The position numbers were made by a program, and so were the translations under genes. A stretch of DNA of 64,000 nt from FEN-1297 sp021817845 (GTDB lineage Bacteria; Bacteroidota; Ignavibacteria; Ignavibacteriales; Ignavibacteriaceae), in contig JAKAFW010000012.1 in assembly GCA_021817845.1 (NCBI GenBank), positions 25,620 through 89,619 on the forward strand. Direction: 5' to 3'. Each line of letters starts with the position of its first letter. Within the stretch, counting starts at the first letter, position 1. Shown here one piece after another: positions 36,147-44,748 of the stretch. The notes beneath the pieces are model-generated. The model was not told where the DNA came from and ran no database searches. It was given only the letters and a program-made list of their open reading frames with translations.

Positions 36147-36267
36147 CACCCGATTAAATGATTTCCTTGATTAAAAAAATAAATCCATCAAAAACTACAT
36201 AATCCATTAGTTATATTGATATACAAAATCCTCCTAATCCTTTAATCATGTGAATCCCGGTTCAGAC
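36132..36267. repeat. Repeat element copy B, GTCTGAACC...GGTTCAGAC
   Basis: A 136-bp unit with the same 9-bp inverted ends as copy A and the same internal blocks in the same orientation. It lies between palindrome 36109-36146 and the DUF6266-like gene. No coding frame is present inside, so it is non-autonomous. Confidence 0.8.
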
Positions 36268-36373
36268 AATTTCCTAATGCAAGAAATATTGACTTTAGCA
36301 ACTAAGTTTTATACTTTTATAAAAAGTAATCGTGCTATTTTTATTACTTTTTCTCACCTAATTTTACCAAATA

Positions 36374-36417
36374 TGAATGCACTCTGAATGCACTGTGAAT
36401 ACACCCTGAATGCACAA
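36374..36417. repeat. Four tandem 11-bp repeats (TGAATGCACNN)
   Basis: Four units: TGAATGCACTC, TGAATGCACTG, TGAATACACCC, TGAATGCACAA, end to end with an 11-bp period, about one DNA turn. They end 80 bp before the ATG of the DUF6266-like gene. They could be an iteron-like operator or simply a microsatellite. Confidence 0.8.
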
Positions 36418-36497
36418 TGATTCCTATTATCTCGGTCTTTTCTTGGTTTATCCTTATATTTAAACATTGTTTTTTTCAATATAATAGGGAAGTTTGT

Positions 36498-37199
36498 ATG
36501 GTAAAAATAACAAATGGGATTCTCGGCACACCCGAAGGTAAAATTGGCGATTATGTTTATAGAATCATTAACGGCGAAACATTTGCCTCCTTAAGACCTA
36601 AAAAATATAATGCAAGCCAAAGTGAATCAGCAAAAGCTAATAGAGGAAAATTCGGTATTGCAATTCAATTTGCTAAATATGTTAACTCAATCCCCGAACT
36701 CTCCCAAATATGGAAATTCGCTAAAATAAAAGGAAATACTTCTTTTAATAAAATAGTGAAGTATAATATTAAATCTATTAAAGAGGGCTCCCTAACTACT
36801 TCTAATATTATCACTCCAAATTTATCAACAAGCTTTGCCGGTATGAAAAACATTTCATTCGATAGTATAACAATAAAATTTAATATAAGTTTAAATAATA
36901 ATACAGAAGTGCCGGAAATAAATTCCCCTTTATTGATTTATGCGGTAATAGCATTCCAAAATCCTAAACCGAGGAATAAGGTTCCAATTTCAATAACGTA
37001 TATATCACAGGAAATAACATTTGCAGAAATCGAAAGTACTAATGAATTACAACTAAATCTAAATGCATCTCAAAAAAACATGCTGCTTAAGTATAAGTCC
37101 TGCATTATTTATTTGACCGCAATACTTGATTTGCCTGTTCCAAGGAAGGCTATTTACCCTTCCACCTATGCTCAATTATTTTCTCTAAATAACAGATGA
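36498..37199 (+). CDS. DUF6266-like protein of unknown function
   Basis: 233 residues from the ATG at 36498, which follows a TAGGGA site; an upstream ATG at 36417 would add 27 hydrophobic residues without a ribosome site. The N-terminus 'MVKITNGILGTPEGKIGDYV' and the following 'SLRPKKYNASQSESAKANRG' resemble the start of DUF6266 proteins of Bacteroidota ('GILGGFSGKVG...' type), which are found in accessory regions and are uncharacterised. The remainder is beta-rich with no known motif. It is preceded by tandem 11-bp repeats and ~130-bp repeats, consistent with an acquired gene. Confidence 0.65.
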   Translation: MVKITNGILGTPEGKIGDYVYRIINGETFASLRPKKYNASQSESAKANRGKFGIAIQFAKYVNSIPELSQIWKFAKIKGNTSFNKIVKYNIKSIKEGSLTTSNIITPNLSTSFAGMKNISFDSITIKFNISLNNNTEVPEINSPLLIYAVIAFQNPKPRNKVPISITYISQEITFAEIESTNELQLNLNASQKNMLLKYKSCIIYLTAILDLPVPRKAIYPSTYAQLFSLNNR

Positions 37200-37382
37200 A
37201 GTTGCGGATATAACTCAATTAAATTATAATTTATATCCCCCCACTGTTATACTAAAAATCCCTTTAAGATTTTCTTTACTTATATACCATCAATGCGGGT
37301 AAATTTATTCAATCCAAAAAGATGATACTCTTAAAATAATTTTTGCAAGAATATAAGTTGAACAGCAGTAGAAAAGAACTCA

Positions 37383-38633
37383 TTAATAGACTTTCTCTTC
37401 CGATTTTTCTGAGTCAACTGCATCAGCCTCTATATCACGAAGGTTTTTTTCCATAAATTCACCATCCGGAGTAAGGAGTTGCTTGTAATATTCATGCTGG
37501 ATAACAAGGTCCATTATTTCGTTTGTGCCGGTCCAAATCATGATGAGTCTTGCGTCGCGCAGCAGTCTTTCGATCGGGAAAACACTTGTATATCCGATTC
37601 CCCCCATGACTTGCATGGCTTTATTGATGACTTCCCATGCGGTGTCAGTGGCAAATTTTTTCGATTCTGAGACGAGCCGTCGCTGCAATGACGCATCTAC
37701 ACTGCTGTCAATTGCCTGCGCCGTAGCATGAACTAACGCTCTGGCAGCATCTAATTTCGTTAAACTGTCGGCTATCATAAAACTAACTGCCTCAAAGGAT
37801 CGGATTTTCTGTCCAAAGGCTTTCCTCTTGTTGCTATAACGAGCGGCGATCTCGAGAGCAGAGCGAGCCATTCCTAAAGCTCCGGCAGCGCTTGTCATCC
37901 GCTCAGGTATCATCATCTGATTAAAAATTTCATTTGCATCGTTCTCCTTCCCAATGAGATTTTCTTTTGGGACTCTCACATCACGAAAAACGATTCTCCC
38001 TGTCCCGCCTCCTCTTGTTCCCATCAATCCATAAAGGTGGTGCACTTCAACACCCATTTCCCTGTCAACAAGGAACGCACTCATTGAATTTTTTCCTTTC
38101 GCATCATCCCGGGTGCGGGCATAAATAAAAAAGTAGTCGGCTCCTTCAGCGCCTACAATGAATCTTTTCTGTCCGTTCAGGATATAATAATCGCCATCTC
38201 GTCTTGCTGTCGTCGTTACGCCGAAAAAGTCTGATCCGCCTCGTGGCTCAGTCAAACCTTCTGCCGCGGTCAATTTTCCTGCTATCGTCGGGGCAAAATA
38301 TTTCTCCTTTTGTTCCCGTGATCCGAACTTATTTATTGCTTCGCCGACTATGCTCACCAACGAGTAAAGGCAAGGCAATGCCGTCCCCAATACTCCGATT
38401 TCCTCCAGAGCTACCACTTCTTCTTTCCATCCCAATCCGCGCCCTCCATACTCTTGAGGAAATCTCAATCCCAATAATTTTCTCCGAGCAGCTTTCTCAA
38501 TGAATTCCCTCGGATATTTCACTTTATCCGCATCAAGATCTAACAAAAGTTGACGTGGCACATCTTCCTTAACAAAAGCCCGCATCTCAGACTGAATTTG
38601 CAATTGAATATCCGTGTAAATGTTCGGGTTCAT
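37383..38633 (-). CDS. Acyl-CoA dehydrogenase
   Basis: 416 residues, complete FAD-binding fold. 'TAAEGLTEPRGGSDFFGV' and 'GYYILNGQKRFIVGAEGA'-type segments, 'GQKIRSFEAVSFMIAD' and 'QVMGGIGYTSVFPIERLLRD' are family signatures. The usual catalytic Glu of the C-terminal 'EGT' motif is Thr here ('IWTGTNEIMD'), but Glu244 in 'MIPERMTSAAG' lies where isovaleryl- and long-chain enzymes keep their base, so it is probably active and of that branch. It stands alone, with no electron-transfer flavoprotein nearby. Confidence 0.92.
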   Translation of the reverse strand: MNPNIYTDIQLQIQSEMRAFVKEDVPRQLLLDLDADKVKYPREFIEKAARRKLLGLRFPQEYGGRGLGWKEEVVALEEIGVLGTALPCLYSLVSIVGEAINKFGSREQKEKYFAPTIAGKLTAAEGLTEPRGGSDFFGVTTTARRDGDYYILNGQKRFIVGAEGADYFFIYARTRDDAKGKNSMSAFLVDREMGVEVHHLYGLMGTRGGGTGRIVFRDVRVPKENLIGKENDANEIFNQMMIPERMTSAAGALGMARSALEIAARYSNKRKAFGQKIRSFEAVSFMIADSLTKLDAARALVHATAQAIDSSVDASLQRRLVSESKKFATDTAWEVINKAMQVMGGIGYTSVFPIERLLRDARLIMIWTGTNEIMDLVIQHEYYKQLLTPDGEFMEKNLRDIEADAVDSEKSEEKVY

Positions 38634-38985
38634 GGCTTATCTCCAATTGAGTACGATACATGAAAAAAGTAAATCTTTAATTATAATTTACATTGTCCGG
38701 CATAAAATTAAAAGAAAATTAAAATTATTTTTGCTTTGAGCCATTATTTCGCTAATATGCATCTGAAAATATTTTGGCTGATTCACCATATAAATGATGA
38801 CGTCATTTTATTATTCCAACTGATTGGATTTTTTTTGTTTAGCATAATCGCTTCTTGTCCGCCCCGAATAGATGCTTTCTTAGTTTTGCTTGAAAGAGTA
38901 CTCAATCCTTCACTTGAAGGAAGTTGATTGTAATTTGCCTTTTGAAAGTTATAAAACTAATTTTGAATTAAATAATGGATAAAAA
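38634..38985. other. 352-bp gap, no gene supported
   Basis: AT-rich spacer between the acyl-CoA dehydrogenase start and the 167-residue CxxC protein. It contains a perfect 7-bp-arm hairpin (TCCTTCA-CT-TGAAGGA, 38906-38921). A 63-codon frame at 38736-38927 has no ribosome site and no recognisable content. The promoters of both flanking genes must lie here. Confidence 0.6.
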
Positions 38986-39489
38986 ATGATAATCCCAGCA
39001 AGCAAAGACGGCTACAAAAAAACAAGAGATAAAAAAGAAACTTGTCGAAATTGCGGGAAGGTGAAATCTGCAAATGAATTTTATTATTTGATTCCCCGGG
39101 TTGGACAAAAGAAAATTGGGAAAAGATTGACTCCTAATTCTGATAAAACTTTTCCAAGCAAAAATAAAGCACAGATTGTTAATGACACTATTGACTTTCA
39201 CGGTGCCGAAGTGAATGTTGATGTGCATAATTCTTACAAGTCAAGATTACTTACTAAGACATTTAATATTGCATCAGATAGAGGCGTAACAGTAAAGGAG
39301 AGAGGCATTGAGTGCATTATTTATGAACGACTTATTAGTATAAAACTAAATGTTGAAGGAAAGAAGATAGGGAAAAAGAAATATGGAGGTTTCCCCTGGG
39401 AGTTAAGAAAACAGGACTTGAAAAACTTTCCTGTTATCTTTGATTATGATGAGAAAAATAATTTACTTGGGTTGACAATCTTAACTTGA
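38986..39489 (+). CDS. Small CxxC protein of unknown function, upstream of helicase fusion
   Basis: 167 residues. An N-terminal 'ETCRNCGKVKSANEFYYL' has one CxxC knuckle, as in half of a zinc ribbon; no second pair follows. The rest is basic and alpha/beta, with 'VDVHNSYKSRLLTKTFNIAS' and 'KKYGGFPWELRKQDLKNFPV'. I do not recognise a family. Its stop is 51 bp before the large RelE-helicase-TPR gene on the same strand, so they are likely an operon and it may be a partner subunit. ATG at 38986 is the only good start; an ATG at 38975 meets a stop after three codons. Confidence 0.7.
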   Translation: MIIPASKDGYKKTRDKKETCRNCGKVKSANEFYYLIPRVGQKKIGKRLTPNSDKTFPSKNKAQIVNDTIDFHGAEVNVDVHNSYKSRLLTKTFNIASDRGVTVKERGIECIIYERLISIKLNVEGKKIGKKKYGGFPWELRKQDLKNFPVIFDYDEKNNLLGLTILT

Positions 39490-39540
39490 GGAAGAGTTAT
39501 AAACCCAAACTTAAGAATAATCTAATTATTTGCAGGAATA

Positions 39541-42500
39541 ATGTTCAAAGTATTAATTAACGATTCATTCAAAAAATATTTACTTAGCCAATCAGAGAAA
39601 AATAGGGAGCGTATAAAACAGAAATTTGAGTTTTTAGAAATCGGCACCTGGGATGGCGGACTGAAGGTTAAAAAGATAAAAGGAGTTGCATCGAATAAAA
39701 CTGTTTTTGAAGCACGACTCGATAAAGCAAACCGCATTCTTTTTACTTTAGGCTACGATGAAACTCAACACGACAAAAGTACATTGCTTATTTATGTTTG
39801 GGGAATAGTTGCTCACGACGATATTTCACAAAAAAGTAAAAACATCCTGCCGGAGAATGTCCCTTTTATTTATTTCAAACCTTATAAAGAAGAACTATCG
39901 GAAGAATTATACTTTAACGAGTTAGATGATAAATATGTTACACAAGAAAGTATTACAAAAAAAGTAAGCGACGATTCCGGACAGCAGAAGTGGTACACCT
40001 TAGCGGGAGAAGAATGGCAGCGGGTTCAATCGTACACTAAAGATGACTTTGAACTATACTTGCAATTAACGCCGGTTCAATCAACGCTGCTTACAACTCC
40101 CTTGCCTATTATGCTTTCGGGAACAGCGGGTAGCGGTAAAACAACTTTGTCAATTTATTATCTTCTTAAGACTTCATTAAATCCCGCTAAAAAATTATTT
40201 ATTACTTACAATAACTTTCTTAAAAATATGGCAGAAAGACTATACTACGCTCTGCTTAATTCGAGTGAGTTAGAAAGCAAAGTAGTTAAGCCGGAATTCT
40301 ATACTTATAAAAATTTATGTCTCGAAGTTGCGGGTAAGTTTAATCGTCATTTCCATTTGGAAAAAGAAGTCGATTATTACAAGTTTAGAAAAATCATACA
40401 ATCAAATCCTTTAGCCGCTAAGTACGATGCGCCGTTAGTATGGGAAGAAATTCGTTCGATAATAAAAGGGGCGCTTCCGCAGATAAATGTTCAACTCTTT
40501 AAAGAAGCTTTGGTGAAAATAAAGCAGAACCAGGTCAGCTCCAATCTTTTGAACTCGTTGCAGCAACAGTTTAATATATTTTCTAATTTGGAATCAAGCC
40601 AGCAAATCGAAAAAATTACGCAAAAATATTTTCAAACAAATTTATTAACCTTTAATAAGAACATTAAACTGTTTATGACCGACCACGGCGATAGAGCGAT
40701 TCTTCTTATTGAAAGAATTATTGAGTTGCTTCTGAAACAGCGTGAGCTGACGCAGAAACGACACCTATCTTTTTTAGAATATGAAATGCTTGGCAGAAAG
40801 AAAGCTCCGAACTTTAAGCACGATAGAAAAAACATCTACAAGGTTTTTGAATTCTATCAGGATAAATTAGACGGTGACGGTTTGTGGGATGAATTAGATC
40901 TGAGCCGGGAAGTCATTAACATTCTTGTTGAAAGAGAACCTGCTGAATATGTTTATGATATTGTTGCATGCGATGAAGTGCAGGATTTAACCGACTCCCA
41001 GCACAATCTTTTATTTTATTTGGTTAGGAATCCGTTAAACTTACTGCTAACAGGCGATGTTAAACAAATTATTAATCCAAGCGGATTCCGTTGGGAAGAA
41101 CTTAAACGTCATTTTTATGATAGAGAACTGCCTACGCCGCAATTAACATTTTTGAATTTGAATTTCAGAAGTTCGGGCAGTATTGTTGAGCTTGCAAATA
41201 CACTGTTAGAATTGAAAGGCAGCTTATTAGGAACGAGTGCGGAAGAGCTAAAAGAAGATTGGAAATACAAAGGGCGTCCGCCTGTTGTTGCATTCGGATT
41301 AAATGAAAAAGAGATGATTGAAAATATAAAAGGAATTGGGGCAAAGAAAACAATTCTTGTAAGGAACGAAGATGAAAAGAACAAGTTGAAAAATCTTTTT
41401 GAGACTGAGTTGGTATTTACTATTTATGAAGCGAAAGGTTTGGAATTCGATACTGTGTTCTTGTGGAAGTTTTGCAGCGAGATAAAAACAAGCGATATCT
41501 GGAAAGTAATCCTTGAAGACTCACGCCGCGACACACACGATGCAAACATCAAACACGAATTAAATCTTCTTTATGTTGCAATCACCCGCGCACAAAAAGA
41601 ACTTTTAATTTACGACGGCAAAAATCCTTCGGTCATCTGGCAAAGTGATTTGTTGAAGGAGCAAATCTATCAAACGGATGAGCCGGCTTACATTAATAAG
41701 CTTTGGAATGTGATATCAACTCCTGAAGAATGGATAGAGCAGGGCAATTACTTTTTTGAAAGGGAGTTTTACAAAGCAGCAATTGAGTGTTTCAAAAATT
41801 CCGGAAATGAACTGCTAACCGCAAAAGCAGAGGCTTTCTACCGTGAAAAAATCGGCGAGTATTACAAAGCGGCTGTCAACTTTGAAAAGTTAGGCGAGAA
41901 AAATAAAGCCGCTGAGAATTATGAACGCTGCGGCGACTTCTATAAGGCATTACAATTGTATAATGAACTTCAACTTAAAGATAAAATTCTTGCATGCACA
42001 ATTAAAACTTTTGAGAAAGAAAAAAGATTTGAAGAACTGGCAAATATCTATTTAAGTATTGCCGAATATCAAAAAGCTTTAGATTCATTTGTGAAGTCGG
42101 GCAATTATCAAATGGCGGCAGAGATAAGTTATAATTTCTTGAAAGACATTGCCGGAGCCGCTAAATATTATGAACAAGCGGGCAGCTTTGCAGATTCAGC
42201 AAAACTCTATCTCAAATTGAAAAAGATTGAACACGCTGCGGAGTTATATGAAAAAGCAAATGATTTTCCGAACGCAGTAAAGTTATGGCGGAAGTTAAAA
42301 AATCAACAGCGGTTAATTAAGATTTATCAAACTACAAAGCAACTTGAACCACTTTTGTTAATCTATGAGAAAGAAAGAAGCTTTGAAAATTCCGTGAAGG
42401 TCTTAAGAGAAATGGTAAGCAGCAAAGAAATTGACCTTAAAGGCGAAGCAAACGCCTACTTTAAGAAGAAAAACTACTTTTCCGCTTTGATTAGGTTTTA

Positions 42501-43821
42501 CCTTGCTAACGATAATAATGGTGTTGCCGAAAGCGCTTTTAAGCTAAAATACTTTTCCGATTCCGCTAAATATTTTGACTTAGCCGGCAATCATTTCCAA
42601 GCAGCCCGGTCATATTACAAAATAAAAAAATATGAGGAAGCATTTTCGCAGTATCTGAATTCTCCGGAAGATGAGCAGCTTAATTTTGTGAACGCAAAAA
42701 AGATAGGCAATAATCTTGGTAGAGAAAAACTTGTGAACGAAGCGAAATCTTTTACTGAACAGAAAAAGTATCTCCAGGCATTTGTATGTTATGATCTAAT
42801 GAGAGATGGAATTAATGCCGGTTTCTGCCAGATTGAACTTGGGAATATTGAACAAGCATATAGTATCTGGAATCGAACCTGGGGCGATGATCGTTTTGAA
42901 ATAATTGCAGACCGCTGCTTAGAAAAAAACACAATTACGATTGGAGTAAAGTATATATTAAGTTTGTCTTTTAACTCAGACAATCCATACTTTTACAAAA
43001 TTGATCTTTATTCATCAAATTCTCGTCTCGTTAAGATGATGAGCATTTATTTTCAGGATAATAATGATACTAAAGAGCTTGAACATTGGGTATTTACTCT
43101 AAAGAAGTTAGATGTCGACTATCACTATTATGAAGAGATTTGCCAACTTTATGAAAGAATAGATAATTACAATAGCTACTATGCTTACCTGGTGAAATTA
43201 AAACACGTAGATAAAAAGAAATTTGACAAAATAAGAATCAAGTATGAAATCGAATATGAACATTTGAAAAATACAGTTTCGGAGTTAGCGGCAATTAAAC
43301 TTTATTTCATAAATAAAAAAGAGAATTATGAAAAAATAATAGAGCAACTTCCGGTCAATAATAATAATTATAAACTTTTTGTTAAATCAAAACATATCGA
43401 GAAAGCAGCCCGCTATTTAGCCGATAATAATATGATGGAATATACTAAGGAATTATTGCTTGAGAAAGGTGATCACTTACTGCTCGGGAAAATTCAAGAA
43501 GAAAAAGGAATGATAGGAGAAGCGGCTCATTCATACAGATTAAGTGGAGAGTTCATTAAATCGGCTGAACTTTATTTTAAGATAGATAATAAAGAAATAG
43601 CCGCCGATATGTTTGTAAGGGGAAAGAAGTATCAGAGTGCATTAAATATTTATCTTCAGCTTGAAAAAAAGAATTACAACAAAATAACGGAGCTGTATGA
43701 AAAGCTTGGTGAATATAGAAAAGCAGGCGAGCTATACTTAAAACTCCGCAAACCAAAGAAAGCAGAAAAATGTTTTAAGAAAATTACGAAGCCCGGACTT
43801 TTTGATAACATTGAAAAATGA
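39541..43821 (+). CDS. RelE/ParE-like domain fused to SF1 (UvrD/Rep) helicase and long TPR array
   Basis: 1426 residues. Residues 1-95 look like a RelE/ParE toxin fold ('GLKVKKIKG', 'FEARLDKANRILFTLGYD', 'LIYVWGIVAHDD'). Residues about 150-720 are a UvrD/Rep-like helicase: Walker A 'GTAGSGKTT' (about 193-201), Walker B 'CDEVQDLTDSQ' (about 477), 'LNFRSSGSIVELAN', 'YEAKGLEFDTVFLW' and 'LLYVAITRAQKELLIYD'. From about 730 to 1420 there are TPR-like repeats of the form 'AAENYERCGDFYKALQLY'. Intact motifs predict ATPase/translocase activity. The likely theme is RNA- or DNA-targeted defence or quality control, but function is unknown. Domain calls are by motif. Confidence 0.85.
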   Translation: MFKVLINDSFKKYLLSQSEKNRERIKQKFEFLEIGTWDGGLKVKKIKGVASNKTVFEARLDKANRILFTLGYDETQHDKSTLLIYVWGIVAHDDISQKSKNILPENVPFIYFKPYKEELSEELYFNELDDKYVTQESITKKVSDDSGQQKWYTLAGEEWQRVQSYTKDDFELYLQLTPVQSTLLTTPLPIMLSGTAGSGKTTLSIYYLLKTSLNPAKKLFITYNNFLKNMAERLYYALLNSSELESKVVKPEFYTYKNLCLEVAGKFNRHFHLEKEVDYYKFRKIIQSNPLAAKYDAPLVWEEIRSIIKGALPQINVQLFKEALVKIKQNQVSSNLLNSLQQQFNIFSNLESSQQIEKITQKYFQTNLLTFNKNIKLFMTDHGDRAILLIERIIELLLKQRELTQKRHLSFLEYEMLGRKKAPNFKHDRKNIYKVFEFYQDKLDGDGLWDELDLSREVINILVEREPAEYVYDIVACDEVQDLTDSQHNLLFYLVRNPLNLLLTGDVKQIINPSGFRWEELKRHFYDRELPTPQLTFLNLNFRSSGSIVELANTLLELKGSLLGTSAEELKEDWKYKGRPPVVAFGLNEKEMIENIKGIGAKKTILVRNEDEKNKLKNLFETELVFTIYEAKGLEFDTVFLWKFCSEIKTSDIWKVILEDSRRDTHDANIKHELNLLYVAITRAQKELLIYDGKNPSVIWQSDLLKEQIYQTDEPAYINKLWNVISTPEEWIEQGNYFFEREFYKAAIECFKNSGNELLTAKAEAFYREKIGEYYKAAVNFEKLGEKNKAAENYERCGDFYKALQLYNELQLKDKILACTIKTFEKEKRFEELANIYLSIAEYQKALDSFVKSGNYQMAAEISYNFLKDIAGAAKYYEQAGSFADSAKLYLKLKKIEHAAELYEKANDFPNAVKLWRKLKNQQRLIKIYQTTKQLEPLLLIYEKERSFENSVKVLREMVSSKEIDLKGEANAYFKKKNYFSALIRFYLANDNNGVAESAFKLKYFSDSAKYFDLAGNHFQAARSYYKIKKYEEAFSQYLNSPEDEQLNFVNAKKIGNNLGREKLVNEAKSFTEQKKYLQAFVCYDLMRDGINAGFCQIELGNIEQAYSIWNRTWGDDRFEIIADRCLEKNTITIGVKYILSLSFNSDNPYFYKIDLYSSNSRLVKMMSIYFQDNNDTKELEHWVFTLKKLDVDYHYYEEICQLYERIDNYNSYYAYLVKLKHVDKKKFDKIRIKYEIEYEHLKNTVSELAAIKLYFINKKENYEKIIEQLPVNNNNYKLFVKSKHIEKAARYLADNNMMEYTKELLLEKGDHLLLGKIQEEKGMIGEAAHSYRLSGEFIKSAELYFKIDNKEIAADMFVRGKKYQSALNIYLQLEKKNYNKITELYEKLGEYRKAGELYLKLRKPKKAEKCFKKITKPGLFDNIEK

Positions 43822-43966
43822 AAATGAATACCGCCATGTTATACCCCTATTGCTGTGATATCGCAACTGTTGATGAAGGATAATAAATTTGCTTTCAGAT
43901 TTCCATTCACTTAGGCATTTAGTTCCGCTGTCGTATTGTTTAAGGCAGGTTCTATAGTATTCACTT

Positions 43967-44731
43967 TTAAATCTTCTTCCCGATAAAATCAAGTATTGCA
44001 TTAATAAATGTAAGTGGGTGAGGTGGGCATCCTGGTATATATAAGTCAATTTTTATTTCATTCAAAAAACTTCGATTTAATTCATCTGATTCTTCAAATA
44101 CTCCCCCGCTAATAGTGCAAGCTCCAACGGCAATTACTATCTTTGGGCTGTTCACGCTTTTATAAGCATCCATTAAAGCCGGAGCCATATTTTTTGTGAT
44201 AGGACCTGTAATTACTATTCCGTCCGCATGTCGTGGCGAAGCGACAAAATCAATTCCAAACCTTCCCATGTCAAAATTTACATTTCCACAAGCAGCAAGC
44301 TCCATTTCACATCCGTTGCAACCGCCGGCAGATACTTGCCGTAGCTTTAATGAATGCCCAAATATTTTATGAATTTCTTTTCTTAACTCAATCGCTTCCT
44401 TTTCGTAATCAGCAAATAATTTCCCCGAAGTAATTATTAAATTATTCCTCCCGGTGCTGCCCAATTTATATTCATTTGTAAATTTAATTGCTCCCCCCGG
44501 GCAAGCCCTTTCACACTCTCCGCAGAATATACATTTACCCAAATCAATCGAAAGAGGATTTACTTTTATTGCATTAGTCGGACAAACATTTTCGCAGTCT
44601 GAGCAACCGCTGACACATTTCGACTCGTCAATTATAGGGTATCCGCGATGTGTAGATAAAATCTTTGCGTTTTTAATATCAGGAATTGCCTGGTAACCGT
44701 GCTGTCTTCTAAGTTTAATTAAGTCTAACAT
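43967..44731 (-). CDS. Ferredoxin + NuoB-like small subunit of Ehr/Hyf-type complex
   Basis: 254 residues. Residues 30-85 hold two [4Fe-4S] clusters: Cys39, 43, 46, 50 and Cys67, 70, 73, 77, a HyfH/NuoI-like ferredoxin. Residues 125-254 are a NuoB/HycG-type fold with the proximal-cluster cysteines Cys138, Cys141, Cys205 and Cys235 ('GGCNGCEME', 'VGACTISGG', 'IPGCPPHP'). In Hyf/Hyc these are two proteins; here they are fused. It is the last gene of the six-gene membrane complex operon and would pass electrons toward the large subunit next to it. Confidence 0.9.
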   Translation of the reverse strand: MLDLIKLRRQHGYQAIPDIKNAKILSTHRGYPIIDESKCVSGCSDCENVCPTNAIKVNPLSIDLGKCIFCGECERACPGGAIKFTNEYKLGSTGRNNLIITSGKLFADYEKEAIELRKEIHKIFGHSLKLRQVSAGGCNGCEMELAACGNVNFDMGRFGIDFVASPRHADGIVITGPITKNMAPALMDAYKSVNSPKIVIAVGACTISGGVFEESDELNRSFLNEIKIDLYIPGCPPHPLTFINAILDFIGKKI

Positions 44732-44748
44732 TTTTACCTAAACTAATT

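Larger units (their letters stand above)
35337..36497. other. Gene-poor stretch with repeats and gene remnants
   Basis: About 1.1 kb without an intact gene. It holds a broken GxxExxY gene (35414-35605), two copies of a 128-136 bp repeat with inverted ends, half of a third copy, a 38-bp palindrome where two copies meet, a frameshifted methylase-like fragment (35729-35990) and four tandem 11-bp repeats just before the next gene. This looks like an insertion hot-spot. Confidence 0.8.

Noticed and set aside
35607..36267. Complete insertion sequence
   Set aside because: Inverted ends are present but no transposase frame lies between them in any copy.
36374..36417. CRISPR array
   Set aside because: Units are 11 bp with no spacers and no cas genes are near; simple tandem repeats.
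36417..36497. Longer N-terminus for the DUF6266-like protein
   Set aside because: The added 27 residues are hydrophobic with no ribosome site; the Met at 36498 follows TAGGGA and matches the family start.
38736..38927. 63-codon plus-strand gene
   Set aside because: No ribosome site and no similarity to any family I know, in an AT-rich spacer.
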